Positions 1 to 6,186 of a DNA stretch of 13,367 nucleotides are shown in pieces (positions within the stretch are counted from its first letter, which is position 1; each line of letters begins with the position of its first letter). The notes under the pieces are model-generated. The model did not search any database. It had not been told where the DNA came from and saw only the letters and a program-made list of their open reading frames with translations. Source of the stretch: Campylobacterales bacterium. GTDB lineage: Bacteria > Campylobacterota > Campylobacteria > Campylobacterales > QNZT01. The position numbers and the translations under genes are program-made. Location: NCBI GenBank assembly GCA_027055005.1, contig JALUNR010000055.1, forward strand, positions 1 to 13,367, in the 5' to 3' direction.

Positions 1-274
1 CCACTTTTATACCATACTTTTTCATCTCTTTTTTATATGTACTCATTAGGTATGGTTGTCCTACTGCTGACATTGCCTGTTTATTTTCTACCTTAGTTTT
101 ATCAAGTTTTAAAAGTAAACTACCAGCACTAACTGCCCCTGAACTAACTAATATAATCTCATATTTTTTTTTCAATTCACTCAAAAATAAACAAAGATTT
201 TCTATTCTCTCAAAACTTAAACCATCTTCTTCACCCAAAATATGGCTTCCTACTTTAACTACTAATCTCTTCAT
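1..274 (-). CDS. proB: Glutamate 5-kinase, N-terminal part (3' end outside window)
   Basis: ProB phosphorylates L-glutamate with ATP to gamma-glutamyl phosphate, the first step of proline synthesis in the cytoplasm. About 91 residues are present, starting MKRLVVKVGSHIL. They show the N-terminal kinase strand with KVGS, the VSSGAVSAG loop (about residues 44-52) that in this family helps bind substrate and phosphate, and the SAVGQ segment (about 70-74). The ATG at 272-274 lies inside the end of obgE, giving a 20-base overlap, so the two genes are probably co-transcribed and translationally coupled. An obgE-proB order is, from memory, common in Campylobacterota. The gene runs off the left edge, so the catalytic C-terminal part and any PUA domain cannot be assessed. 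Identity is secure from the conserved N-terminus. Confidence 0.9.
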   Translation of the reverse strand, partial: MKRLVVKVGSHILGEEDGLSFERIENLCLFLSELKKKYEIILVSSGAVSAGSLLLKLDKTKVENKQAMSAVGQPYLMSTYKKEMKKYGIKV

Positions 275-1376
275 TTTCACTCTTTTTTAAAATATTTGTA
301 GCTTCATAAATAGCATACTTAAGTGGTTCTATATTTATTCTTGATATTGATGAAATAGGAGCTATAAAATATGGCATAGATTTATCAAACTTATCTCTTT
401 CATCCAACCTCTGATAAAAACCTTTAAAAGTTTTATCAAATTTATAGTTATTAGTATTATTTGACTCATATCCTAGACTTGATATAAAATCTTCTATTTT
501 CTTATTTGCATCGTCTTCTCCTAATGTATCAACTCTAGTTAATGCAATAGCATATCCCCTAAGTGATAATTTTTGAGAAAAGTTTTTTAACTCATTTTTC
601 AAAATTTTATATTGCTCTTCAAGCGTTCTATAATTTGCAATATCAAGCATAAATAGTAAAAATCCAGTTCTCTCTATATGCCTTAAAAAATCAAGTCCAA
701 GTCCTTTACCATCACTAGCTCCACCAATAATACCTGGAATATCTGCCATAACAAAAGAGTTATAATCATCTAGCTTAACAACTCCTAGCTTTGGAGTTAA
801 AGTTGTAAACTCATAGTTTGCTATCTGCGGAGTTGCATTTGATATAATAGATATAAGAGTTGATTTACCAACATTTGGAAATCCTACAAGCCCAACATCA
901 GCTATAAGTTTAAGCTCCAACCTTATATTCCTACTCTCTCCAGCAAGTCCTGGTTGAGCATAAGTTGGTCGCTGATTTGTTGAACTTCTAAAGTGCCAGT
1001 TTCCAAGCCCTCCTTTTCCCCCTTCCAAAAACTTAATAACTTCTCCATCTTCTACTAAATCAAGTAAAACTTCTCCACTATCATTATCTATTACTTGAGT
1101 TCCAGGAGGAACTACTAAAGTAAGAGATTCTCCTTTTTTACCATATTTTTTTCTACCTTCCCCTGGTCTTCCATTCTTTGCTTTCATATGATTTTTACCA
1201 CGATAGTTTGATAGTGTATGAGAGTTTTTATCTACTTTAAAAAAAATATCCCCACCTCGTCCACCATCTCCACCATCTGGACCACCTTTTATGACAAACT
1301 TTTCAGTTCTAAATGAAACAGCTCCTGCACCACCTTTTCCAGAACTTAAAGTTAACTTTACATTATCTATAAACAT
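255..1376 (-). CDS. obgE: Obg family GTPase (ribosome assembly / stress)
   Basis: Obg is a cytoplasmic GTPase that binds the large ribosomal subunit and links ribosome maturation to GTP and ppGpp levels. At 373 residues it has a normal length. Residues 1-158 form the glycine-rich Obg fold (for example GGPDGGDGGRGG at 31-42). The G domain follows, with Walker A GFPNVGKST at 165-173, switch II DIPG at 212-215 and a G5-like PISS near residue 342. The G4 position reads TRVD (280-283) instead of the usual NKxD, and a charged insert of about 30 residues lies between G4 and G5. There is no C-terminal TGS-like extension. The ATG start at 1374-1376 has an AAGG about 5 bases upstream. In most bacteria obg follows rplU-rpmA. 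Here the upstream neighbour is instead a divergent PilJ-repeat gene, so obgE heads its own transcript with proB behind it. Confidence 0.95.
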   Translation of the reverse strand: MFIDNVKLTLSSGKGGAGAVSFRTEKFVIKGGPDGGDGGRGGDIFFKVDKNSHTLSNYRGKNHMKAKNGRPGEGRKKYGKKGESLTLVVPPGTQVIDNDSGEVLLDLVEDGEVIKFLEGGKGGLGNWHFRSSTNQRPTYAQPGLAGESRNIRLELKLIADVGLVGFPNVGKSTLISIISNATPQIANYEFTTLTPKLGVVKLDDYNSFVMADIPGIIGGASDGKGLGLDFLRHIERTGFLLFMLDIANYRTLEEQYKILKNELKNFSQKLSLRGYAIALTRVDTLGEDDANKKIEDFISSLGYESNNTNNYKFDKTFKGFYQRLDERDKFDKSMPYFIAPISSISRINIEPLKYAIYEATNILKKSENEEISS

Positions 1377-1393
1377 ATTTACCTTTACACAAT

Positions 1394-1399
1394 TTTATA
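1394..1399 (-). promoter_or_regulatory. Possible -10 box for obgE-proB
   Basis: Read on the minus strand this is TATAAA, about 17 bases before the obgE ATG, in the AT-rich divergent gap 1377-1524. There is no clear -35 box, which is usual for Campylobacterota sigma-70 promoters. Overlapping alternatives such as TATAGT lie just upstream, so the exact site is uncertain. Confidence 0.35.
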
Positions 1400-1490
1400 C
1401 TATATACTACCATTTTTTGTTTACAATTTTACACTAACAAAAAATATCACCTCAACAAATAAAGCTTTTCTTTCAAATAATAAAAAAATA

Positions 1491-1499
1491 TGTTATTAT
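1491..1499 (+). promoter_or_regulatory. Extended -10 promoter of the four-PilJ gene
   Basis: The sequence TGTTATTAT is an extended -10 element (TGn followed by TATTAT). It would start transcription near 1506, leaving a leader of about 19 bases. That leader carries the ribosome binding site AAGGA (1513-1517), 7 bases before the ATG at 1525. The surrounding DNA is almost entirely A/T, so chance matches are easy. Confidence 0.45.
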
Positions 1500-1524
1500 T
1501 ATAAGAAAATTTAAGGAAATAAAA

Positions 1525-3219
1525 ATGAAAAAGTTCTTTATACTTTTTATTGCAATATTTTTTGCACTTTCAACCAACCTTTTTGCTATCACATCTAAAC
1601 AAATGGGTATAATCATAAACTTAGCAGGTAAACAAAGAATGCTTACTCAAAAAATGTCAAAAGAAGCTCTTTTGATAAAAACAAATATAGACAAACAAAA
1701 TAATATTTCTTATCTTATTAAGGATGAAAAACTCTTTGATAAAACATTAAATGGGCTAATAAATGGTGATCCTGATTTAAAACTTGTCAAAGTAGATTCA
1801 AAAAATGTACAAGACCAATTACAAATCGTAAAAAACTTATGGAAACCTTTTTTGCATTCTATTAACAATATAGCAAATCAAACAGCTACAAAAAAAGATT
1901 ATAACTATATCACAAAAAACAATATTGAGCTTTTAAAAAATATGCACAAAGCAGTATTGCTTTTTGTTGAGGAGAGTAAAAAAGTTTCTAAAATAAAAAG
2001 TAACTTAGCACAAGATATAAATATAGCTGGAAGACAAAGAATGCTAACCCAAAGATTGGCAAAAGATATGGTTATGATTGCTGCGAATATTAACAGAGAA
2101 GATGCGATAAAAGACTTAAAACCAACAAAAAAACTTTTTGCTGATTCACTAAAAGGTTTACAAGAAAGAACAAAGCTAACAAATATACAAAAACAGCTAG
2201 ATATAGTTGAAAGACTTTGGAAAAAAGTAAACCCATACCTAAAACCAAAATATGCAAAAAAAGATAAAGTTTATACTATAACGAAGGTATTAGATAGAAC
2301 AAAAGTAGAGATGAACAAAGCTGTTAAAATGTATGAAAACTCAGCAAAAAGACAAATATTAGCTAAAACACTTTCTAACATAGTAAATCAACTAATGATG
2401 CAAAAAAATCTAAAAGGCTTAGTGCTAAATCTATCTGGAAGACAAAGAATGCTTACTCAAAGAATGAGTAAAGATGCACTCTTGATAGCAACTAATATAG
2501 ATAGGAACTTTGCACAAAAAGATATTTTATTTGCCGCAAATCTATACAATAAAACTTTAAATGGTTTTATAAATGGAGATAAAAGTTTAAAACTTATCCC
2601 AACTAAAGATCCAAAAATAAAAATATTTTTAAAAGAAGTAAAGAGAAACTGGGATGTTTTTTATAAAAATGTTTTAAATTTTGCGAAAACAAGAAATAAA
2701 AACTCTCTAAAATATATAATACTAAAAAATGAAAATATGTTAAAATTATCTCATCACTTAGTACAAATGTACAAACACTCAACTACTAGTTCAAAAATAT
2801 CGAAAGAGATGGCAGAAAAAATAGACCTTTCAGGAAGACAAAGAATGCTTTCTCAAAAGATGCTTAAAGAAAAACTTTTATCACTATATAATATTAATAA
2901 AGCATCAAATAATAAAAAACTTCAAAAAGATAAAAGTGATTTTGATACAGTTTTACATGATTTAATGTATGGGTCAAAACAAAGAAATTGGTCTCCAGAA
3001 GCCATCACTCATATTTTAACTCAGCTAAAATTAGTAGAATCAATTTGGCAAAGATTTGAACCTATTATGGATAAAACAAAACTTTCAAAATCAGATTTAG
3101 CAAATGTTAATAAACTAGATATGAAATTGCTATTTGAAATGAATAAAGCTGTTCAAATGTATCAAGAAGCATCTGATATATATAAAGATAAATTAGCAAA
3201 AAACAAGGTTTTTAGATAG
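1525..3219 (+). CDS. Secreted protein with four tandem PilJ-type domains
   Basis: This 564-residue protein starts with a signal peptide: a hydrophobic run at residues 4-20 and likely cleavage after NLFA (about residue 21). There is no lipobox cysteine and no second membrane segment, so it should be a soluble periplasmic or exported protein. Four units carry the signature (A/S)G(K/R)QRML(T/S)Q, starting at residues 34, 168, 304 and 436. Each also has a mid-unit tryptophan (W106, W232, W376, W508) and a closing helix of the MNKAVQMY type. The signature is that of the PilJ / type IV pili chemotaxis-transducer N-terminal family, related to the sensor regions of NarX-like nitrate sensors. In those families the domain is normally joined to a transmembrane signalling module, and none is present here. 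I infer a periplasmic ligand-binding or scaffold protein that needs a partner. The ligand is unknown. The gene has its own promoter and is followed after 61 bases by a degenerate GGDEF gene. Confidence 0.85.
   Translation: MKKFFILFIAIFFALSTNLFAITSKQMGIIINLAGKQRMLTQKMSKEALLIKTNIDKQNNISYLIKDEKLFDKTLNGLINGDPDLKLVKVDSKNVQDQLQIVKNLWKPFLHSINNIANQTATKKDYNYITKNNIELLKNMHKAVLLFVEESKKVSKIKSNLAQDINIAGRQRMLTQRLAKDMVMIAANINREDAIKDLKPTKKLFADSLKGLQERTKLTNIQKQLDIVERLWKKVNPYLKPKYAKKDKVYTITKVLDRTKVEMNKAVKMYENSAKRQILAKTLSNIVNQLMMQKNLKGLVLNLSGRQRMLTQRMSKDALLIATNIDRNFAQKDILFAANLYNKTLNGFINGDKSLKLIPTKDPKIKIFLKEVKRNWDVFYKNVLNFAKTRNKNSLKYIILKNENMLKLSHHLVQMYKHSTTSSKISKEMAEKIDLSGRQRMLSQKMLKEKLLSLYNINKASNNKKLQKDKSDFDTVLHDLMYGSKQRNWSPEAITHILTQLKLVESIWQRFEPIMDKTKLSKSDLANVNKLDMKLLFEMNKAVQMYQEASDIYKDKLAKNKVFR
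1597..3189 (+). repeat. Four coding repeats (PilJ units) of about 130 codons
   Basis: The units lie at about 1597-1989, 2002-2349, 2410-2784 and 2803-3189. Signature-to-signature spacing is 134, 136 and 132 codons. Units 1 and 3 share an identical 20-base stretch at 1632-1651 and 2442-2461, and both encode an NG(L/F)INGD motif that units 2 and 4 lack. This suggests that an ancestral two-unit pair was duplicated. Confidence 0.75.
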
Positions 3220-3240
3220 AGATTTTAACTCTATCTAAAA
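3210..3240 (+). terminator. Hairpin at the end of the four-PilJ gene
   Basis: A perfect 12-bp stem (3210-3221 with 3229-3240) with a 7-base loop spans the TAG stop codon at 3217-3219. It is followed by TAATAT rather than a run of T, so it may terminate only partly or mainly protect the 3' end of the mRNA. Confidence 0.5.
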
Positions 3241-3250
3241 TAATATAGAT

Positions 3251-3256
3251 TATAAT
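3251..3256 (+). promoter_or_regulatory. Consensus -10 box before the small GGDEF-like gene
   Basis: TATAAT matches the consensus exactly and lies 24 bases before the ATG at 3281. It would give a leader of about 18 bases containing the weak ribosome site AAGTGAG (3269-3275). No -35 box is visible, because that region is occupied by the hairpin at 3210-3240. The small gene could therefore be transcribed separately from the PilJ gene. Confidence 0.5.
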
Positions 3257-3280
3257 ATAGAAAAAGATAAGTGAGACAAT

Positions 3281-3682
3281 ATGCCATCTGAATTTTTTCC
3301 AATAAATACTTTAAAAAGTTTAATATCTCACCATATTGCTATACTTGAAAGATATGATGTTCAAAGTGATAAAGAGTTTTCACTATTATACTTTGAGTTT
3401 GGAGAAGACTTTAAAGATAATATGGAAATAAAAAAGACTATCCAAACTGTGTTTAGAGATTGTGATATTATTTTTGAATATAACGGTGATTATATTATTT
3501 TACTTCCAAAATCTTCATGGCAATATACATATAATATACTAAAAGAATTAAGAGAGTTTCTAAACAAAGATGTAAAAGATACTATTGTTACCTATCCTGA
3601 AGATGGAAAAAATGCAGATGAATTACTGAAATCTCTAAAAAATATAGTTTTTGAAAATCATAATATAAAGTTAAAACTTTAA
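3281..3682 (+). CDS. Small stand-alone degenerate GGDEF-like protein
   Basis: This 133-residue protein is cytoplasmic by appearance, with no signal or membrane segment. Its layout follows a GGDEF fold. A first strand, FSLLYFEF then EDFK (33-45), sits where active enzymes have FDLDNFK. DIIFEYNGDYIILLP (62-76) corresponds to the RYGGDEF-ILLP hairpin, and TYPEDGKNADELL (104-116) matches the late region of such domains. Key residues are missing: GGDEF is replaced by YNGDY (67-71), there is no RxxD inhibitory site, and the metal-binding aspartate of the first strand is absent. The part between strand 1 and the signature hairpin is also shortened. I infer a catalytically dead member that might bind a nucleotide or a protein partner. 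The family call is my reading by alignment to the intact domain at the right end of the window. An unrelated small ferredoxin-like fold remains possible. It follows the PilJ-repeat gene by 61 bases and ends at a terminator. Confidence 0.6.
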   Translation: MPSEFFPINTLKSLISHHIAILERYDVQSDKEFSLLYFEFGEDFKDNMEIKKTIQTVFRDCDIIFEYNGDYIILLPKSSWQYTYNILKELREFLNKDVKDTIVTYPEDGKNADELLKSLKNIVFENHNIKLKL

Positions 3683-3689
3683 TTTTTTT

Positions 3690-3722
3690 ATAAAACTAAA
3701 GAGAAAATCTCTTTAGTTTTAT
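3690..3722. terminator. Bidirectional terminator between convergent genes
   Basis: A perfect 15-bp inverted repeat (3690-3704 with 3708-3722) with a 3-base loop lies in the 45-base gap between the plus-strand GGDEF-like gene and the end of rpsR. The core stem CTAAAGAG/CTCTTTAG is flanked by A-rich and T-rich arms, so each strand's transcript ends in a U-rich tail. It can serve both transcripts. Confidence 0.8.
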
Positions 3723-3727
3723 GCTTA

Positions 3728-3991
3728 CTATCTAAAATCTGCGAATGGATTATCGATAACTTTTTTTCTATCTGCTACATAAGGAATAATAGCAGCTGCT
3801 CTTGCTCTTTTTATAGCATTTTCCACCATAACCTGGTGTTTTTTACAATTACCAGTCAATCTTCTTGGCATAATTTTATATCTCTCTGATAGAGAAAATT
3901 TAAATTTTGATGGATTTTTATAATCTAAAAAATCAACTTTTTGTTCACAATATTTACAATATTTTTTTGAATATTTTCTTCTTTCTGCCAC
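3728..3991 (-). CDS. rpsR: 30S ribosomal protein bS18
   Basis: bS18 sits on the platform of the small subunit with bS6. The 87-residue sequence has the family core, with KYCKYC near residues 10-15, the IMPRRLTGNCKKHQ segment (40-53) and the following basic helix AIKRARAAAIIPY. The start codon is GTG at 3989-3991, chosen because AAGGA lies 7 bases upstream and the product then begins MAERRKYS. The CKYC cysteines resemble half of a zinc-binding set, as in some S18 paralogues. With C52 that makes three cysteines, so metal binding is open. It is the last gene of the rpsF-ssb-rpsR group and is followed by the terminator at 3690-3722. Confidence 0.96.
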   Translation of the reverse strand: MAERRKYSKKYCKYCEQKVDFLDYKNPSKFKFSLSERYKIMPRRLTGNCKKHQVMVENAIKRARAAAIIPYVADRKKVIDNPFADFR

Positions 3992-4012
3992 TTTTTAATC
4001 CTTTTATTTTTT

Positions 4013-4504
4013 CTAAAATGGTATTTCATCATCATCTATATCTATTTCTGGTATAGATGGTGGAGTACTTTGCTGAGGTTGAGCTGGTGGATTTGAGTAA
4101 CTTTGAGTTTGTGCTGATTTACCATAGCTGTTTTGTACAGGAGTAGATTGAGAATATCCACTATTTTGATTATTGTCACCTCTACTATCTAACATTTGCA
4201 TGCTATCAACAGTTACACTATGTTTACTTCTCTTAGCTCCACTTTGATCTTCCCAACTATCTAATCTTAGTCTTCCCTCAACTAAAACTTTAGAACCTTT
4301 TTTAAGATACTGGTTTGCTATTTCAGCAGTTCTACCAAAAAAAGTTATATCTATAAACATAACTTCTTGCTTTTGTTCACCATTAGCACTTTTAAACTTT
4401 CTATTTGTAGCTATACCGGTATTTCCAACTGCTGTTCCACTTTGAAGATATCTAAGTTCAATATCTCTTGTTAAGTTTCCAACTAGGATTACTTTATTAT
4501 ACAT
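4013..4504 (-). CDS. ssb: Single-stranded DNA-binding protein
   Basis: SSB coats single-stranded DNA in replication and repair and recruits partners through its C-terminal tip. At 163 residues it has an OB fold at 1-105 (MYNKVILVGNLTRD start, VMFIDITFFGRTAE at 48-61, KVLVEGRLR at 72-80). A Q/N/S/P-rich disordered linker follows (about 108-150), then the acidic tip ending DDDEIPF, the conserved docking peptide. The ATG at 4504 follows rpsF by 9 bases, and its ribosome site GAGG (4511-4514) overlaps the rpsF stop codon, so the two are probably translationally coupled. The rpsF-ssb-rpsR arrangement is widespread in bacteria and argues for co-expression of replication and ribosome genes. Confidence 0.97.
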   Translation of the reverse strand: MYNKVILVGNLTRDIELRYLQSGTAVGNTGIATNRKFKSANGEQKQEVMFIDITFFGRTAEIANQYLKKGSKVLVEGRLRLDSWEDQSGAKRSKHSVTVDSMQMLDSRGDNNQNSGYSQSTPVQNSYGKSAQTQSYSNPPAQPQQSTPPSIPEIDIDDDEIPF

Positions 4505-4513
4505 TTTTTGCCT

Positions 4514-4879
4514 CTATTTTTCTTCTTCTTTTGGCTCTTGCGATTTTTTAGAAACTGATTTTGACATCTTTTCCCAGTTTACTAACTCTTTTTTACTTTC
4601 AAATTTTACATTTAAAAATCTAATAACTTCTTCTGTATATCTTAAATTTCTAAGAATCTCTTCTATTGCCGATGGATTAGATTTGAAATAAATAACATAA
4701 TAGTGTCCTCTTTCAAATTTTTCTATTTGATATGCAAGTTTTCTAACACCCATATCATTTATAGATGCAACTTCACATCCATTTTTCTCTAAAACTGACA
4801 TAATAGAGTCAAACTTAGCCTTGTTCTCTTCTTCTGTAAGAGTCGGCTTTAATACGAAAAGTAATTCGTAATGCTTCAT
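4514..4879 (-). CDS. rpsF: 30S ribosomal protein bS6
   Basis: bS6 binds bS18 on the platform of the small subunit. From the chosen start the product is 121 residues, beginning MKHYELLFVLKPTLTEEE. It has the family strand-helix pattern, including VRKLAYQIEKFERGHYYVIYF, and a lysine/glutamate-rich tail (EPKEEEK). An in-frame ATG at 4921 would add 14 residues. I reject it because the inner ATG at 4877-4879 has the strong ribosome site AAGGAG (4886-4891) 6 bases away, the family starts at M-x-x-Y-E, and the predicted promoter would place the longer start at the transcript's very beginning. bS6:bS18 complexes are known to repress this operon in several bacteria by binding the rpsF leader. The leader here can fold (see 4888-4923). 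Confidence 0.95.
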   Translation of the reverse strand: MKHYELLFVLKPTLTEEENKAKFDSIMSVLEKNGCEVASINDMGVRKLAYQIEKFERGHYYVIYFKSNPSAIEEILRNLRYTEEVIRFLNVKFESKKELVNWEKMSKSVSKKSQEPKEEEK

Positions 4880-4887
4880 ATATTTCT

Positions 4888-4923
4888 CCTTGTGGTTTTC
4901 AAGCTTTTTTTTAAAAAGCAAGG
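4888..4923 (-). promoter_or_regulatory. rpsF: Foldable rpsF leader that could hide the ribosome site
   Basis: In the minus-strand transcript a 7-bp hairpin (GCTTTTT with AAAAAGC, 4919-4913 with 4909-4903) is immediately preceded by CCTT (4923-4920). CCTT can pair with AAGG (4891-4888) of the Shine-Dalgarno sequence. If formed, this fold would lower rpsF translation. Its role as a bS6:bS18 target is inference only. The pairing is short and A/U-rich. Confidence 0.35.
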
Positions 4924-4926
4924 TTT

Positions 4927-4932
4927 ATTATA
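4927..4932 (-). promoter_or_regulatory. -10 box of rpsF-ssb-rpsR
   Basis: On the minus strand this reads TATAAT, an exact consensus in the 82-base gap between holA and the chosen rpsF start. It predicts a transcript start near 4920 and a leader of about 41 bases. It gives the ribosomal/SSB genes their own promoter even if reads from the leu-holA genes also continue through. Confidence 0.6.
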
Positions 4933-4961
4933 TAGTCCAAATAGACTAGATGCGGATAGTA

Positions 4962-5939
4962 CTATAAAAAACTTTGAAGTTTTATTAAACTAGCATAAAA
5001 AAAGCTGTTTTTTTCTAAATTTTTTTCAGTTTTTATCATATATTCACTTTTGAGCAAAAGTTTTAGCATATTTTCATAATCTTTTACAGAAAATCTTATA
5101 GCTAAATTTGCTCTTTGTTTAGCTAAATATGGAGGAAGATTAAATCCAAGGATTTCAACACTATTATAATCTCCATTTGCTTTTATATATAAATGAAAGG
5201 ATAAAAGCATTGAGATATAGTTTGTTATAGCATTTATTATTTTTATTTCATCACTTCCACTATCAAGTAAAAGTGTTACTTCATCATAAATACTCTCTTT
5301 ATTTAAAAGTTTGTTAATAAAATCATCAATAACAATCTCCCCTACGCCATAAATATAATTATTTATATCTTTTGAAACTATTTCTCTATCTAAAAGAGAT
5401 AATTTTTCCAAATCATTATAACAAAGTGCTAAATTTTCATTTTCTTTAACTATGAGCTCTCGCAAGGCATATGAATCAATATTAAGATTTAACTCTGTTG
5501 CTCTTTTTTGCAAAATCCCCATTATATCTAAAAAATTTGGTTTAAAAAATCTCACAAAATCAGCACTCTTTTTTTTTGAAAAAGATTTGACAATATCCCT
5601 TGCTTTTGAGTCATCTCCCACATATTCATAATAAAAAAAACTAGTTAAGTTTTTGAAACAGAGTTCAACTAAACTATCCAACTCTTTTTTAGCTATTTTT
5701 TTATCTGTTTTTAAATATAAAAGATTTATATCTCCAAACAAAGATGGCTGAGAAATAAAATCTTTTGCAGATTTAAAATCATATTCATCAAAATAATATG
5801 ACAAAATATTTTCACTTGTAGTTATCATAGAAAATATTTTTTTCAAATAAAAATTTGTATAAAACTCTTCACCATACAAGAGAAAAGATTTGGGGAATTT
5901 TTTTTGATTTATGATATTATCAAGCTCTTTTTTATACAA
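4962..5939 (-). CDS. holA: DNA polymerase III subunit delta
   Basis: The delta subunit belongs to the clamp-loader complex and opens the beta sliding clamp during replication. The 325 residues match the usual length and low conservation of HolA. The N-terminal FLLYGEEFYTNFYLKKIF (19-36) is the degenerate nucleotide-binding region typical of delta, which has no intact P-loop. The middle has the leucine-rich DLEKLSLL segment, and the C-terminal helical collar ends NSFFYASLIKLQ. The start is TTG at 5937-5939, overlapping the preceding small gene by 8 bases. AAGG lies 10 bases upstream and no other in-frame start precedes conserved sequence. The assignment rests on the overall pattern and on the position upstream of rpsF-ssb-rpsR, an order I remember from other Campylobacterota. 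Confidence 0.85.
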   Translation of the reverse strand: MYKKELDNIINQKKFPKSFLLYGEEFYTNFYLKKIFSMITTSENILSYYFDEYDFKSAKDFISQPSLFGDINLLYLKTDKKIAKKELDSLVELCFKNLTSFFYYEYVGDDSKARDIVKSFSKKKSADFVRFFKPNFLDIMGILQKRATELNLNIDSYALRELIVKENENLALCYNDLEKLSLLDREIVSKDINNYIYGVGEIVIDDFINKLLNKESIYDEVTLLLDSGSDEIKIINAITNYISMLLSFHLYIKANGDYNSVEILGFNLPPYLAKQRANLAIRFSVKDYENMLKLLLKSEYMIKTEKNLEKNSFFYASLIKLQSFL

Positions 5940-6186
5940 GCTTTTTCAACCTTTCATCTGTTTTATCTTTTAAAAAAGATAAAAATTCAACTGTCATATC
6001 TAACTTTTCTTCAACATTTACAACACCTTCACTCTGTAAACCTATGAAAAAAATATTTAATCTATCTCTAATCATTTGTAAAAACTCTTTTTCATCATTA
6101 GCAGATGATGCATCGATTTCCAACTTAGTTTTAGATAGTCGTTCCATCTGAGCTATTGTATCTTGAACTAACTCTTTTATTTCCAC
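5932..6186 (-). CDS. Small conserved-looking helical protein, possibly CiaD-like domain
   Basis: I do not recognise this protein with certainty. It has about 84 residues and is highly charged and helical, with no signal or membrane segment. The stretch EFLQMIRDRLNIFFIGLQ and the closing EKLDMTVEFLSFLKDKTDERLKKL resemble, from memory, the conserved C-terminal region of CiaD-like proteins of Campylobacterota. CiaD of Campylobacter jejuni is a secreted invasion factor, but the shared domain probably has an older, different role. GTG at 6198 would give 88 residues, but AAAAGG directly abuts it. GTG at 6186, about 11 bases after that AAGG, is the more likely start. The gene overlaps the TPR-like gene before it by 10 bases and holA after it by 8, so it belongs to this transcript and is probably a real gene. 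Confidence 0.75.
   Translation of the reverse strand: MEIKELVQDTIAQMERLSKTKLEIDASSANDEKEFLQMIRDRLNIFFIGLQSEGVVNVEEKLDMTVEFLSFLKDKTDERLKKLV

Noticed and set aside
1597..3189. Methyl-accepting chemotaxis protein
   Set aside because: Although the PilJ signature occurs in such transducers, there is no second membrane helix, HAMP domain or cytoplasmic signalling hairpin.
3210..3240. Inverted repeat as an operator or attachment site
   Set aside because: Its position over a stop codon and its simple hairpin form fit an RNA 3'-end structure better. No integrase or regulator is nearby.
4880..4921. N-terminal extension of 14 residues on bS6
   Set aside because: The inner ATG at 4879 has a strong AAGGAG and matches the family start. 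The extension would begin at the predicted transcript start.
5569..5577. Run of nine A (minus strand) in holA as a phase-variation site
   Set aside because: It encodes lysines in an essential gene in a very AT-rich genome. Such runs are expected by chance, and there is no sign of a switchable frame.
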